A program made the translations under genes and the position numbers. The notes under the pieces are model-generated. The model searched no databases. It was not told where the DNA came from and saw only the letters and a list, made by a program, of their open reading frames with translations. From Petrolisthes cinctipes (Eukaryota; Arthropoda; Malacostraca; Decapoda; Porcellanidae), in contig JAWQEG010000526.1 in the NCBI GenBank assembly GCA_033782935.1, forward strand, positions 769,501 through 833,500: a stretch of 64,000 nt of DNA, read 5' to 3'. Below, piece after piece: positions 1 through 13,500 of the stretch; the first letter of the stretch is position 1, and each line of letters opens with the position of its first letter.

Positions 1-2716
1 GACTTTTGGGCACCTAAAAGATCGATTTTCAATATGTTTTGAGCATGTATTTTGAAAATACTCTAACACGGAGTAGGCATGTACAGATCGCTTCTGGGAC
101 CCCTAAATATCGAATTTTCGGGTGTTTTGGGACTGAATTTGAGATATCGACTTTTTGGCACCTAAAATGTCGATTTTTAGCATGTTTTTAGCCAATATTT
201 TGAAAATATTCTAGCACTGTGTAGGCATGTACAGATTGCTTCTGGGACCCCAAAATATTGAATTTTCGGGTGTTTTGAGCCTGAATTTGAGATATAAACG
301 GGTACAGAAGATACATGCACATATTGACTTTGGGCATGTAAAATATCGATTTTCAGCATGTTTTGGGCCTGTATTTTGAAAATACTCTAACACTGAGTAG
401 GCATGTACAGATTGCTTCTGGGACCCCAAAATATTGAATTTTCGGGTGTTTTGAGCCTGAATTTGAGATATAAACGGGTACTGAAGATGCATGCACATAT
501 CGACTTTTGTGCACCTAAAAGATCAATTTTCAGTATGTTTTGAGCATGTATTTTGAAAATATTCTAACACGGAGTAGGCATGTACAGATCGCTTCTGGGA
601 CCCCTAAATATCGAATTTTTTGGGTGTTTTGGGACTGAATTTGAGATATCGACTTTTTGGCACCTAAAAGATCGATTTTTAGCATGTTTTTAGCCTATAT
701 TTTGAAAATATTCTAGCACTGTACAGATTGCTTCTGGGACCCCAAAATATTGAATTTTCGGGTGTTTTGAGCCTGAATTTCAGATATAAACGGGTACAGA
801 AGATACATGAACATATTGACTTTGGGCACCAAAAATATCGATTTTCAGCATGTTTTGGACCTGAATTTTGAAAATACTCTAACACGGAGTAGGCATGTAC
901 AGATCGCTTCTGGGACCCCAAAATATCGAATTTTCAGGTGTTTAGGGCCAGAATTTGAGATATAAACGGGTACAGAAGATGCATGCACATAACGACTTTT
1001 GGGCACCTAAAAGATCGATTTTCAGTATGTTTTTGGCCTGTATTTTGAAAATACTCTAACACGGAGTAGGCATGTACAGATACCTTCTGGGACCTCTAAA
1101 TATCGAATTTTCGGGTGTTATGGGACTGAATTTGAGATATAGATTTTTTGGCACCTATAATATCGATTTTTAGCATGTTTTTAGCCTATATTTTGAAAAT
1201 ATTCTAGCACTGTGTAGGCATGTACAGATTGCTTCTGGGACCCCAAAATATTGAATTTTCGGGTGTTTTGAGCCTGAATTTGATATATAAACGGGTACAG
1301 AAGATACATGCACATATTGACTTTGAGCATCTAAAATATCGATTTTCAGCATGTTTTGGGCCTGTATTTTGAAAATACTCTAACACTGAGTAGGAATGAA
1401 CAGATTGCTTCTGGGACCCCAAAATATTGAATTTTCGGGTGTTTTGAGCCTGAATTTGAGATATAAACGGGTACTGATGATGCATGCACATATCGACTTT
1501 TGTGCACCTAAAAGATCGATTTTCAGTATGTTTTGAGCATGTTTTTTGAAAATACTCTAACACGGAGTAGGCATGTACAGATCGCTTCTGGGACCCCTAA
1601 ATATCGAATTTTCGGGTGTTTTGGGACTGAATTTGAGATATCGACTTTTTGGCACCTAAAAGATCGATTTTTAGCATGTTTTTAGCCTATATTTTGAAAA
1701 TATTCTAGCACTGAGTAGGCATGTACAGATTGCTTCTGGGACCCCAAAATATTGAATTTTCGGGTGTTTTGAGCCTGAATTTGAGATATAAACGGGTACA
1801 GAAGATACATGCACATATTGACTTTGGGCACCAAAAATATCGATTTTCAGCATGTTTTGGGCCTGAATTTTGAAAATACTCTAACACGGAATAGGCATGT
1901 ACAGATTGCTTCTGGGACTCCAAAATATCGAATTTTCGGGTGTTTAGGGCAAGAATTTGAGATATAAACGGGTACAGAAGATGCATGCACATATCGACTT
2001 TTGGGCACCTAAAAGATCGATTTTCAGTATGTTTTTGGCCTGTATTTTGAAAATACTCTAACACGGAGTAGGCATGTACAGATACCTTCTGGGACCTCTA
2101 AATATCGAATTTTCGGGTGTTATGGGACTTAATTTGAGATATCGATTTTTTGGCACCTATAATATCGATTTTTAGCATGTTTTTAGCCTATATTTTGAAA
2201 ATATTCTAGCACTGTGTAGGCATGTACAGATTGCTTCTGGGACCCCAAAATATTGAATTTTCGGGTGATTTGAGCCTGAATTTGATATATAAACGGGTAC
2301 AGAAGATACATGCACATATTGACTTTGGGCATCTAAAATATCGATTTTCAGCATGTTTTGGGCCTGTATTTTGAAAATACTCTAACACTGAGTAGGCATG
2401 TACAGATTGCTTCTGGGACCCCAAAATATTGAATTTTCGGGTGTTTTGAGCCTGAATTTGAGATATAAACGGGTACTGAAGATGCATGCAGATATCGACT
2501 TTTGGGCACCTAAAAGATCGATTTTCAGTATGTTTTTGGCCTGTATTTTGAAAATACTCTAACACGGAGTAGGCATGTACAGATACCTTTTGGGACCTCT
2601 AAATATCGAATTTTCGGGTGTTTTGGGACTGAATTTGAGATATCGATTTTTTGGCACCTAAAAGATCGATTTTTAGCATGTTTTTAGCCTATATTTTGAA
2701 AATATTCTAGCACTGA
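1..2716 (+). repeat. Array segment: mostly regular trimers
   Basis: It begins inside an L monomer (bases 1-72), then runs S-M-L five times and ends with an S. The S ending at about 722 is followed by an M with the 10-bp deletion, so that trimer is 491 bp. The S before it has one extra T ('cgaattttttggg' at 608). Private changes in the first 1.65 kb recur at 12032-13500: 'tcaatatg' at 31, 'gccaatatt' at 191, 'gggcatgtaaaa' at 333, 'gatcaatttt' at 521, 'atgaacatattg' at 808 and 'cataacgac' at 987. S copies near 1150 and 2155 share 'ggcacctataatatcg'. No gene or other element is present. Confidence 0.92.
711..730. other. 10-bp deletion junction, first of 28
   Basis: The usual 'ctagcactgagtaggcatg' before 'tacag' is shortened to 'ctagcactgtacag', removing ten bases that include the array's 'gtaggcatg' landmark. 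A short TG or TGT repeat flanks the lost piece. By eye the same junction is at 720, 7050, 7541, 12574, 15244, 15735, 16226, 16717, 18034, 19351, 19842, 20834, 21474, 22466, 22957, 23949, 24589, 25897, 26063, 29912, 32082, 33049, 35342, 37485, 44693, 45184, 47354 and 50881. It always follows an S-type tail. Confidence 0.88.
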
Positions 2717-5700
2717 GTAGGCATGTACATATTGCTTCTGGGACCCCAAAATATTGAATTTTCGGGTGTTTTGAGCCTGAATTTGAGATATAAACGGGTA
2801 CTGAAGATGCATGCACATATCGACTTTTGTGCACCTAAAAGATCGATTTTCAGTATGTTTTGAGCATGTATTTTGAAAATACTCTAACACGGAGTAGGCA
2901 TGTACAGATCGCTTCTGGGACCCCTAAATATCGAATTTTCGGGTGTTTTGGGACTGAATTTGAGATATCGACTTTTTGGCACCTAAAAGATCGATTTTTA
3001 GCATGTTTTTAGCCTATATTTTGAAAATATTCTAGCACTGAGTAGGCATGTACAGATTGCTTCTGGGACCCCAAAATATTGAATTTTCGGGTGTTTTGAG
3101 CCTGAATTTGAGATATAAACGGGTACAGAAGATTTATGCACATATTGACTTTGGGCACCAAAAATATCGATTTTCAGCATGTTTTGGGCCTGAATTTTGA
3201 AAATACTCTAACACGGAGTAGGCATGTACAGATCGCTTCTGGGACCCCAAAATATTGAATTTTCGGGTGTTTTGAGCCTGAATTTGAGATATAAACGGGT
3301 ACAGAAAATACATGCACATATTGACTTTGGGCATCTAAAATATCGATTTTCAGCATGTTTTGGGCCTGTATTTTGAAAATACTCTAACACTGAGTAGGCA
3401 TGTACAGATTGATTCTGGGACCCCAAAATATTGAATTTTCGGGTGTTTTGAGCCTGAATTTGAGATATAAACGGGTACTGAAGATGCATGCACATATCGA
3501 ATTTTGTGCACCTAAAAGATCGATTTTCAGTATGTTTTGAGCATGTATTTTGAAAATACTCTAACACGGAGTAGGCATGTACAGATCGCTTCTGGGACCC
3601 CTAAATATCGAATTTTCGGGTGTTTTGGGACTGAATTTGAGATATCGACTTTTTGGCACCTAAAAGATCGATTTTTAGCATGTTTTTAGCCTATATTTTG
3701 AAAATATTCTAGCACTGAGTAGGCATGTACAGATTGCTTCTGGGACCCCAAAATATTGAATTTTCGGGTGTTTTGAGCCTGAATTTGAGATATAAACGGG
3801 TACAGAAGATACATGCACATATTGACTTTGGGCACCAAAAATATCGATTTTCAGCATGTTTTGGGCCTGAATTTTGAAAATACTCTAACACGGAGTAGGC
3901 ATGTACAGATCGCTTCTGGGACCCCAAAATATCGAATTTTCGGGTGTTTAGGGCCAAAATTTGAGATATAAACGGGTACAGAAGATGCATGCACATATCG
4001 ACTTTTGGGCACCTAAAAGATCGATTTTCAGTATGTTTTTGGGCTGTATTTTGAAAATACTCTAACACGGAGTAGGCATGTACAGATACCTTCTGGGACC
4101 TCTAAATATAGAATTTTCGGGTGTTTTGGGACTGAATTTGAGATATCGATTTTTTGGCACCTAAAATGTCGATTTTCAGCATGTTTTGGGCCTGAATTTT
4201 GAAAATACTCTAACACGGAGTAGGCATGTACAGATCGCTTCTGGGACCCCAAAATATCGAATTTTCGGGTGTTTAGGGCCAGAATTTGAGATATAAACGA
4301 GTACAGAAGATGCATGCACATATCGACATTTGTGCACCTAAAAGATCGATTTTCAATATGTTTTTGGCCTGTATTTTGAAAATACTCTAACACGGAGTAG
4401 GCATGTACAGATCGCTTCTGGGACCTCTAAATATCGAATTTTCGGGTGTTTTGGGACTGAATTTGAGATATCGACTTTTTGGCACCTAAAGGATCGATTT
4501 TTAGCATGTTTTTAGCCTATATTTTAAAAATATTCTAGCACTGAGTAGGCATGTACAGATTGCTTCTGGGACCCCAAAATATTGAATTTTCGGGTGTTTT
4601 GAGCCTGAATTTGAGATATAAACGGGTACAGAAGATGCATGCACATATCGACTTTTGTGCACCTAAAAGATCGATTTTCAGCATGTTTTGGGCCTGAATT
4701 TTGAAAATACTCTAACACTGAGTAGGCATGTACAGATTGCTTCTGGGACCCCAAAATATCGAATTTTTGGGTGTTTTGAGCCTGAATTTGAGATATAAAC
4801 GGGTACTGAAGATGCATGCACATATCGACTTTTGTGCACCTAAAAGATCGATTTTCAGTATGTTTTGAGCATGTATTTTGAAAATACTCTAACATGGAGT
4901 AGGCATGTACAGATCGCTTCTGGGACCCCTAAATATCGAATTTTCGGGGGTTTTGGGACTGAATTTGAGATATCGACTTTTTGACACCTAAAAGATCGAT
5001 TTTTAGCATGTTTTTAGCCTATATTTTGAAAATATTCTAGCACTGAGTAGGCATGTACAGATTGCTTCTGGGACCCCAAAATATTGAATTTTCGGGTGTT
5101 TTGAGCCTGAATTTGAGATATAAACGGGTACAGAAGATACATGCACATATTGACTTTGGGCATCTAAAATATCGATTTTCAGCATGTTTTAGGACTGTAT
5201 TTTGAAAATACTCTAACACTGAGTAGGCATGTACATATCGCTTCTGGGACCCCAAAATATCGAATTTTCGGGTGTTTAGGGCCAGAATTTGAGATATAAA
5301 CGGGTACAGAAGATGCATGCACATATCGACTTTTGGGCACCTAAAAGATCGATTTTCAGTATGTTTTTGGGCTGTATTTTGAAAATACTCTAACACGGAG
5401 TAGGCATGTACAGATACCTTCTGGGACCTCTAAATATCGAATTTTCGGGTGTTTTGGGACTGAATTTGAGATATCGATTTTTTGGCACCTAAAATGTCGA
5501 TTTTCAGCATGTTTTGGGCCTGAATTTTGAAAATACTCTAACACGGAGTAGGCATGTACAGATCGCTTCTGGGACCCCAAAATATCGAATTTTCGGGTGT
5601 TTAGGGCCAGAATTTGAGATATAAACGGGTACAGAAGATGCATGCACATATCGACTTTTGGGCACCTAAAAGATCGATTTTCAGTATGTTTTGAGCATGT

Positions 5701-8700
5701 ATTTTGAAAATACTCTAACATGGAGTAGGCATGTACAGATCGCTTCTGGGACCCCTAAATATCGAATTTTCGGGAGTTTTGGGACTGAATTGGAGATATC
5801 GACTTTTTGGCACCTAAAAGATCGATTTTTAGCATGTTTTTAGCCTATATTTTAAAAATATTCTAGCACTGAGTAGGCATGTACAGATTGCTTCTGGGAC
5901 CCCAAAATATTGAATTTTCGGGTGTTTTGAGCCTGAATTTGAGATATAAACGGGTACAGAAGATACATGCACATATTGACTTTGGGCATCTAAAATATCG
6001 ATTTTCAGCATGTTTTGGGCCTATATTTTGAAAATACTCTAACACTGAGTAGGCATGTACAGATTGCTTCTGGGAACCCAAAATATCGAATTTTCGGGTG
6101 TTTTAAGCCTGAATTTGAGATATAAACGGGTACTGAAGATGCATGCACATATCGACTTTTGTGCACCTAAAAGATCGATTTTCAGCATGTTTTGGGCCTG
6201 AATTTTGAAAATACTCTAACACTGAGTAGGCATGTACAGATTGCTTCTGGGACCCCAAAATATCGAATTTTTGGGTGTTTTGAGCCTGAATTTGAGATAC
6301 AAACGGGTACTGAAGATGCATGCACATATCGACTTTTGTGCACCTAAAAGATCGATTTTCAGTATGTTTTGAGCATGTATTTTGAAAATACTCTAACATG
6401 GAGTAGGCATGTACAGATCGCTTCTGGGACCCCAAAATATTGAATTTTCGGGTGTTTTGAGCCTAAATTTGAGATATAAACGGGTACAGAAGATGCATGC
6501 ACATACCGACTTTTGGGCACCTAAAAGATCGATTTTCAGTATGTTTTTGGCCTGTATTTTGAAAATACTCTAACACGGAGTAGGCATGTACAGATACCTT
6601 TTGGGATCTCTAAATATCGAATTTTCGGGTGTTTTGGGACTGAATTTGAGATATCGATTTTTTGGCACCTAAAATGTCGATTTTCAGCATGTTTTTAGAC
6701 TATATTTTGAAAATATTCTAGCACTGTGTAGGCATGTACAGATTGCTTCTGGGACCCCAAAATATTGAATTTTCGGGTGTTTTGAGCCTGAATTTGAGAT
6801 ATAAACGGGTACTGAAGATGCATGCACATATCGACTTTTGTGCACCTAAAAGATCGATTATCAGTATGTTTTGAGCATGTATTTTGAAAATACTCTAACA
6901 CAGAGTAGGCATGTACAGATCGCTTCTGTGACCCCTAAATATCGAATTTTCGGGTGTTTTGGGACTGAATTTGAGATATCGACTTTTTGGCACCTAAAAG
7001 ATCGATTTTTAGCATGTTTTTAGCCTATATTTTGAAAATATTCTAGCACTGTACAGATTGCTTCTGGGACCCCAAAATATTGAATTTTCGGGTGTTTTGA
7101 GCCTGAATTTGAGATATAAACGGGTACAGAAGATACATGCACATATTGACTTTGGGCACCAAAAATATCGATTTTCAGCATGTTTTGGGCCTGAATTTTG
7201 AAAATACTCTAACACGGAGTAGGCATGTACAGATCGCTTCTGGGACCCCAAAATAACGAATTTTCGGGTGTTTAGGGCCAGAATTTGAGATATAAACGGG
7301 TACAGAAGATGCATGCACATATCGACTTTTGTGCACCTAAAAGATCGATTTTCAGTATGTTTTTGGCCTGTATTTTGAAAATACTCTAACACGGAGTAGG
7401 CATGTACAGATCGCTTCTGGGACCCCTAAATATCGAATTTTCGGGTGTTTTGGGACTGATTTTGAGATATCGACTTTTTGGCACCTAAAAGATCGATTTT
7501 TAGCATGTTTTTAGCCTATATTTTGAAAATATTCTAGCACTGTACAGATTGCTTCTGGGACCCCAAAATATTGAATTTTCGGGTGTTTTGAGCCTGAATT
7601 TGAGATATAAACGGGTACAGAAGATACATGCACATATTGACTTTGGGCACCAAAAATATCGATTTTCAGCATGTTTTGGGCCTGAATTTTGAAAATACTC
7701 TAACACGGAGTAGGCATGTACAGATCGCTTCTGGGACCCCAAAATATCGAATTTTCGGGTGTTTAGGGCCAGAATTTGAGATATAAACGGGTACAGAAGA
7801 TGCATGCACATATCGACTTTTGGGAACCTAAAAGATCGATTTTTAGCATGTTTTGGGCCTATATTTTGAAAATATTCTAGCACTGTGTAGGCATGTACAG
7901 ATTGCTTCTGGGACCCCAAAATATTGAATTTTCGGGTGTTTTGAGCCTGAATTTGAGATATAAACGGGTACAGAAGATATATGCACATATTGACTTTTGG
8001 CATCTAAAATATCGATTTTCAGCATGTTTTGGGCTTGAATTTTGAAAATACTCTAACACTGAGTAGGCATGTACAGATTGCTTCTGGGAACCCAAAATAT
8101 CGAATTTTCGGGTGTTTTGAGCCTGAATTTGAGATATAAACGGGTACTAAAGATGCATGCATATATCGACTTTTGTGCACCTAAACGATCGATTTTCAGT
8201 ATGTTTTGAGCATGTATTTTGAAAATACTCTAACACGGAGTAGGCATGTACAGATCGCTTCTGGGACCTCTAAATATCGAATTTTCGGGTGTTTTGGGAC
8301 TGAATTTGAGATATCGATTTTTTGGCACCTAAAATGTCGATTTATAGCATGTTTTGGGCCTATATTTTGAAAATATTCTAGCACTGTGTAGGCATGTACA
8401 GATTGCTTCTGGGACCCCAAAATATTGAATTTTCGGGTGTTTTGAGCCTGAATTTGAGATATAAACGGGTACAGAAGATATATGCACATATTGACTTTGG
8501 GCATCTAAAATATCGATTTTCAGCATGTTTTGGGCCTGTATTTTGAAAATACTCTAACACTGAGTAGGCATGTACAGATTGCTTCTGGAAACCCAAAATA
8601 TCGAATTTTCGGGTGTTTTGAGCCTGAATTTGAGATATAAACGGGTACTGAAGATGCATGCACATATCGACTTTTGTGCACCTAAAAGATCGATTTTCAG

Positions 8701-9392
8701 AATGTTTTGGGCCTGAATTTTGAAAATACTCTAACACTGAGTAGGCATGTACAGATTGCTTCTGGGACCCCAAAATATCGAATTTTTGGGTGTTTTGAGC
8801 CTGAATTTGAGATATAAACGGTACTGAAGATGAATGCACATATCGACTTTTGTGCACCTAAAAAATCGATTTTCAGTATGTTTTGAGCATGTATTTTGAA
8901 AATACTCTAACACGGAGTAGGCATGTACAGATCGCTTCTGGGACCCCTATATATCGAATTTTCGGGAGTTTTAGGACTGAATTTGAGATATCGACTTTTT
9001 GGCACCTAAAATATCGATTTTCAGCATGTTTTGGGGCTGAATTTTGAAAATACTCTAACACGGAGTGCCAGGCATGTACAGATCGCTTCTGGGACCCCAA
9101 AATATCGAATTTTCGGGTGTTTAGGGCCTGAATTTGAGATATAAACGGGTACTGAAGATGCATGCACATTTCGACTTTTGTGCACCTAAAAGATCGATTT
9201 TCAGTATGTTTTTGGCCTGTATTTTGAAAATACTCTAACACGGAGTAGGCATGTACAGATACCTTCTGGGACCTCTAAATATCGAATTTTCGAGTGTTTT
9301 GGGACTGAATTTGAGATATCGATTTTTTGGCACCTAAAATGTCGATTTTTTGCATATTTTTAGCCTATATTTTGAAAATATTCTAGTACTGA
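2717..9392 (+). repeat. Array segment: scrambled monomer order
   Basis: Monomer order is L-S, M-M-L-S, M-L-S, L-S, L-L-S, M-L-S, L-S, M-L-L-L-S, L-S, M-L-S, M-L-M-L-S, M-L-L-S, L-S. The M after the S at 7009 and the M after the S at 7500 carry the 10-bp deletion. Losses of M (at about 2717, 4220, 4545, 5548, 6728 and 9065) alternate with gains of L or M, so total length stays near a multiple of 501 over several stretches. One S is missing between the L ending at about 7886 and the M after it. A 3-bp insertion ('gtgccaggcatg', 9066-9077) lies in the L after the S ending at 9064. This is the least ordered part of the window. Confidence 0.88.
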
Positions 9393-12031
9393 GTAGGCAT
9401 GTACAGATTGCTTCTGGGACCCCAAAATATTGAATTTTCGGTTGTTTTGAGCCTGAATTTGAGATATAAACGGGTACAGAAGATACATGCACATATTGAC
9501 TTTGGGCACCAAAAATATCGATTTTCAGCATGTTTTGGGCCTGAATTTTGAAAATACTCTAACACTGAGTAGGCATTTACAGATCGCTTCTGGGACCCCA
9601 AAATATCGAATTTTCGGGTGTTTAGGGCCAGAATTTGAGATATAAACGGGTACAGAAGATGCATGCACATATCGACTTTTGTGCACCTAAAAGATCGATT
9701 TTCAGTATGTTTTGAGCATGTATTTTGAAAATACTCTAACACGGAGTAGGCATGTACAGATCGCTTCTGGGACCTCTAAATATCGAATTTTCGGGTGTTT
9801 TGGGACTGAATTTGAGATATCAACTTTTTGGCACCTAAAAGATCGATTTTTTGCATGTTTTTAGCCTATATTTTGAAAATATTCTAGCACTGAGTAGGCA
9901 TGTACAGATTGCTTCTGGGACCCCAAAATATTGAATTTTCGGGTGCTTTGAGCCTGAATTTGAGATATAAACGGGTACACAAGATACATGCACATATTGA
10001 CTTTGGGCACCAAAAATATCGATTTTCAGCATGTTTTGGGCCTGAATTTTGAAAATACTCTAACACGGAGTAGGCATGTACAGATCGCTTCTGGGACCCC
10101 AAAATATCGAATTTTCGGGTGTTTAGGGCCAGAATTTGAGATATAAACGGGTACAGAAGATGCATGCACATATCGACTTTTGGGCACCTAAAAGATCGAT
10201 TTTCAGTATGTTTTTGGCCTGTATTTTGAAAATACTCTAACACTGAGTAGGCATGTACAGATTGCTTCTGGGACCCCAAAATATCGAATTTTTGGGTGTT
10301 TTGAGCCTGAATTTGAGATATAAACGGGTACTGAAGATGCATGCACATATCGACTTTTGTGCACCTAAAAGATCGATTTTCAGTATGTTTTGAGCATGTA
10401 TTTTGAAAATACTCTAACATGGAGTAGGCATGTACAGATCGCTTCTGGGACCCCTAAATATCGAATTTTCGGGGGTTTTGGGACTGAATTTGAGATATCG
10501 ACTTTTTGGCACCTAAAAGATCGATTTTTAGCATGTTTTTAGCCTATATTTTAAAAATATTCTAGCACTTAGTAGGCATGTACAGATTGCTTCTGGGACC
10601 CCAAAATATTGAATTTTCGGGTGTTTTGAGCCTGAATTTGAGATATAAACGGGTACAGAAGATACATGCACATATTGACTTTGGGCACCAAAAATATCGA
10701 TTTTCAGCATATTTTGGGCCTGAATTTTGAAAATACTCTAACACGGAGTAGGCATGTACAGATCGCTTCTGGGACCCCAAAATATCGAATTTTCGGGTGT
10801 TTAGGGCCAGAATTTGAGATATAAACGGGTACTAAAGATGCATGCACATATCGACTTTTGTGCACCTAAAAGATCGATTTTTAGCATGTTTTGGGCCTGA
10901 ATTTTGAAAATATTCTAGCACTGAGTAGGCATGTACAGATTGCTTCTGGGACCCCAAAATATCAAATTTTTGGGTGTTTTGAGCCTGAATTTGAGATATA
11001 AACGGGTACTGAAGATGCATGCACATATCGATTTTTGTGCACCTAAACGATCGATTTTCAGTATGTTTTGAGCATGTATTTTGAAAATACTCTAACACGG
11101 AGTAGGCATGTACAGATCGCTTCTGGGACCCCTAAATATCGAATTTTCGGGTGTTTTGGGACTGAATTTGAGATATCGACTTTTTGGCACCTAAAAGATC
11201 GATTTTTAGCATGTTTTTAGCCTATATTTTGAAAATATTCTAGCACTGAGTAGGCATGTACAGATTGCTTCTGGGACCCCAAAATATTGAATTTTCGGTT
11301 GTTTTGAGCCTGAATTTGAGATATAAACGGGTACAGAAGATACATGCACATATTGACTTTGGGCACCAAAAATATTGATTTTCAGCATGTTTTCGTCCTG
11401 AATTTTGAAAATACTCTAACACTGAGTAGGCATGTACAGATCGCTTCTGGGACCCCAAAATATCGAATTTTCGGGTGTTTAGGGCCAGAATTTGAGATAT
11501 AAACGGGTACAGAAGATGCATGCACATATCGACTTTTGGGCACCTAAAAGATCGATTTTCAGTATGTTTTTGGCCTGTATTTTGAAAATACTCTAACACG
11601 GAGTAGGCATGTACAGATACATTCTGGGACCTCTAAATATCGAATTTTCAGGTGTTATGGGACTGAATTTGAGATATCGATTTTTTGGCACCTAAAATGT
11701 CGATTTTTAACATGTTTTTAGCCTATATTTTGAAAATATTCTAGCACTGTGTAGGCATGTACAGATTGCTTCTGGGACCCCAAAATATTGAATTTTCGGG
11801 TGTTTTGAGCCTGAATTTGATATATAAACGGGTACAGAAGATACATGCACATATTGACTTTGGGCATCTAAAATATCGATTTTCAGCATGTATTGGGCCT
11901 GTATTTTGAAAATACTCTAACACTGAGTTGGCATGTACAGATTGCTTCTGGGACCCCAAAATATTGAATTTTCGGGTGTTTTGAGCCTGAATTTGAGATA
12001 TAAACGGGTACTGAAGATGCATGCACATATC
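9393..12031 (+). repeat. Array segment: S-M-L trimers and S-M-L-L tetramers
   Basis: Order after the S ending at 9392 is M-L-S, M-L-L-S, M-L-L-S, M-L-S, M-L. The two tetramers (S landmarks at 9850, 10528 and 11206) are each 678 bp and adjacent, so this may be a small amplification of a 678-bp unit. Several S copies have 'cgattttttgc' in place of 'cgatttttagc' (9345, 9844), a change seen again at 37929. Nothing but satellite is present. Confidence 0.88.
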
Positions 12032-13500
12032 GACTTTTGGGCACCTAAAAGATCGATTTTCAATATGTTTTGAGCATGTATTTTGAAAATACTCTAACAC
12101 GGAGTAGGCATGTACAGATCGCTTCTGGGACCCCTAAATATCGAATTTTCGGGTGTTTTGGGACTGAATTTGAGATATCGACTTTTTGGCACCTAAAATG
12201 TCGATTTTTAGCATGTTTTTAGCCAATATTTTGAAAATATTCTAGCACTGTGTAGGCATGTACAGATTGCTTCTGGGACCCCAAAATATTGAATTTTCGG
12301 GTGTTTTGAGCCTGAATTTGAGATATAAACGGGTACAGAAGATACATGCACATATTGACTTTGGGCATGTAAAAGATCAATTTTCAGTATGTTTTGAGCA
12401 TGTATTTTGAAAATATTCTAACACGGAGTAGGCATGTACAGATCGCTTCTGGGACCCCTAAATATCGAATTTTTTGGGTGTTTTGGGACTGAATTTGAGA
12501 TATCGACTTTTTGGCACCTAAAAGATCGATTTTTAGCATGTTTTTAGCCTATATTTTGAAAATATTCTAGCACTGTACAGATTGCTTCTGGGACCCCAAA
12601 ATATTGAATTTTCGGGTGTTTTGAGCCTGAATTTGAGATATAAACGGGTACAGAAGATACATGAACATATTGACTTTGGGCACCAAAAATATCGATTTTC
12701 AGCATGTTTTGGACCTGAATTTTGAAAATACTCTAACACGGAGTAGGCATGTACAGATCGCTTCTGGGACCCCAAAATATCGAATTTTCAGGTGTTTAGG
12801 GCCAGAATTTGAGATATAAACGGGTACAGAAGATGCATGCACATAACGACTTTTGGGCACCTAAAAGATCGATTTTCAGTATGTTTTTGGCCTGTATTTT
12901 GAAAATACTCTAACACGGAGTAGGCATGTACAGATACCTTCTGGGTCTCTAAATATCGAATTTTCGGGTGTTATGGGACTGAATTTGAGATATAGATTTT
13001 TTGGCACCTATAATATCGATTTTTAGCATGTTTTTAGCCTATATTTTGAAAATATTCTAGCACTGTGTAGGCATGTACAGATTGCTTCTGGGACCCCAAA
13101 ATATTGAATTTTCGGGTGTTTTGAGTCTGAATTTGAGATATAAACGGGTACAGAAGATACATGCACATATTGACTTTGGGCATCTAAAATATCGATTTTC
13201 AGCATGTTTTGGGCCTGTATTTTGAAAATACTCTAACACTGAGTAGGCATGTACAGATTGCTTCTGGGACCCCAAAATATTGAATTTTCGGGTGTTTTGA
13301 GCCTGAATTTGAGATATAAACGGGTGCTGAAGATGCATGCACATATCGACTTTTGTGCACCTAAAAGATCGATTTTCAGTATGTTTTGAGCATGTATTTT
13401 GAAAATACTCTAACACGGAGTAGGCATGTACAGATCGCTTTTGGGACCCCTAAATATCGAATTTTCGGGTGTTTTGGGACTGAATTTGAGATATCGACTT
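12032..13500 (+). repeat. Second copy of the first 1.65 kb of the window
   Basis: This stretch repeats bases 1 to about 1650 with many shared private variants: 'tcaatatg' (12059), 'gccaatatt' (12222), 'gatcaatttt', 'cgaattttttggg' (12462), 'atgaacatattg' (12661), 'ttggacctg' and 'cataacgac' (12842). The offset is 12031 at first and 11854 afterwards, because one 177-bp monomer is absent here. The join reads 'gggcatgtaaaagatcaatt' (12364-12383), the front of the M at 333 fused to the back of the L at 510. A further one-base loss is at about 12945 ('ctgggtctct'). Copies are separated by more than 10 kb of other units. Confidence 0.88.

Noticed and set aside
1204..1563. Minus-strand open frames of 60, 119 and 127 codons that recur every 501 or 491 bp with similar proteins
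   Set aside because: They repeat with the satellite, overlap each other in different frames, and exist because 501 is divisible by three so a frame is kept within a unit. They end at fixed stops once per unit, show no codon bias, signal or known domain, and vary with every indel of the repeat. Not genes.
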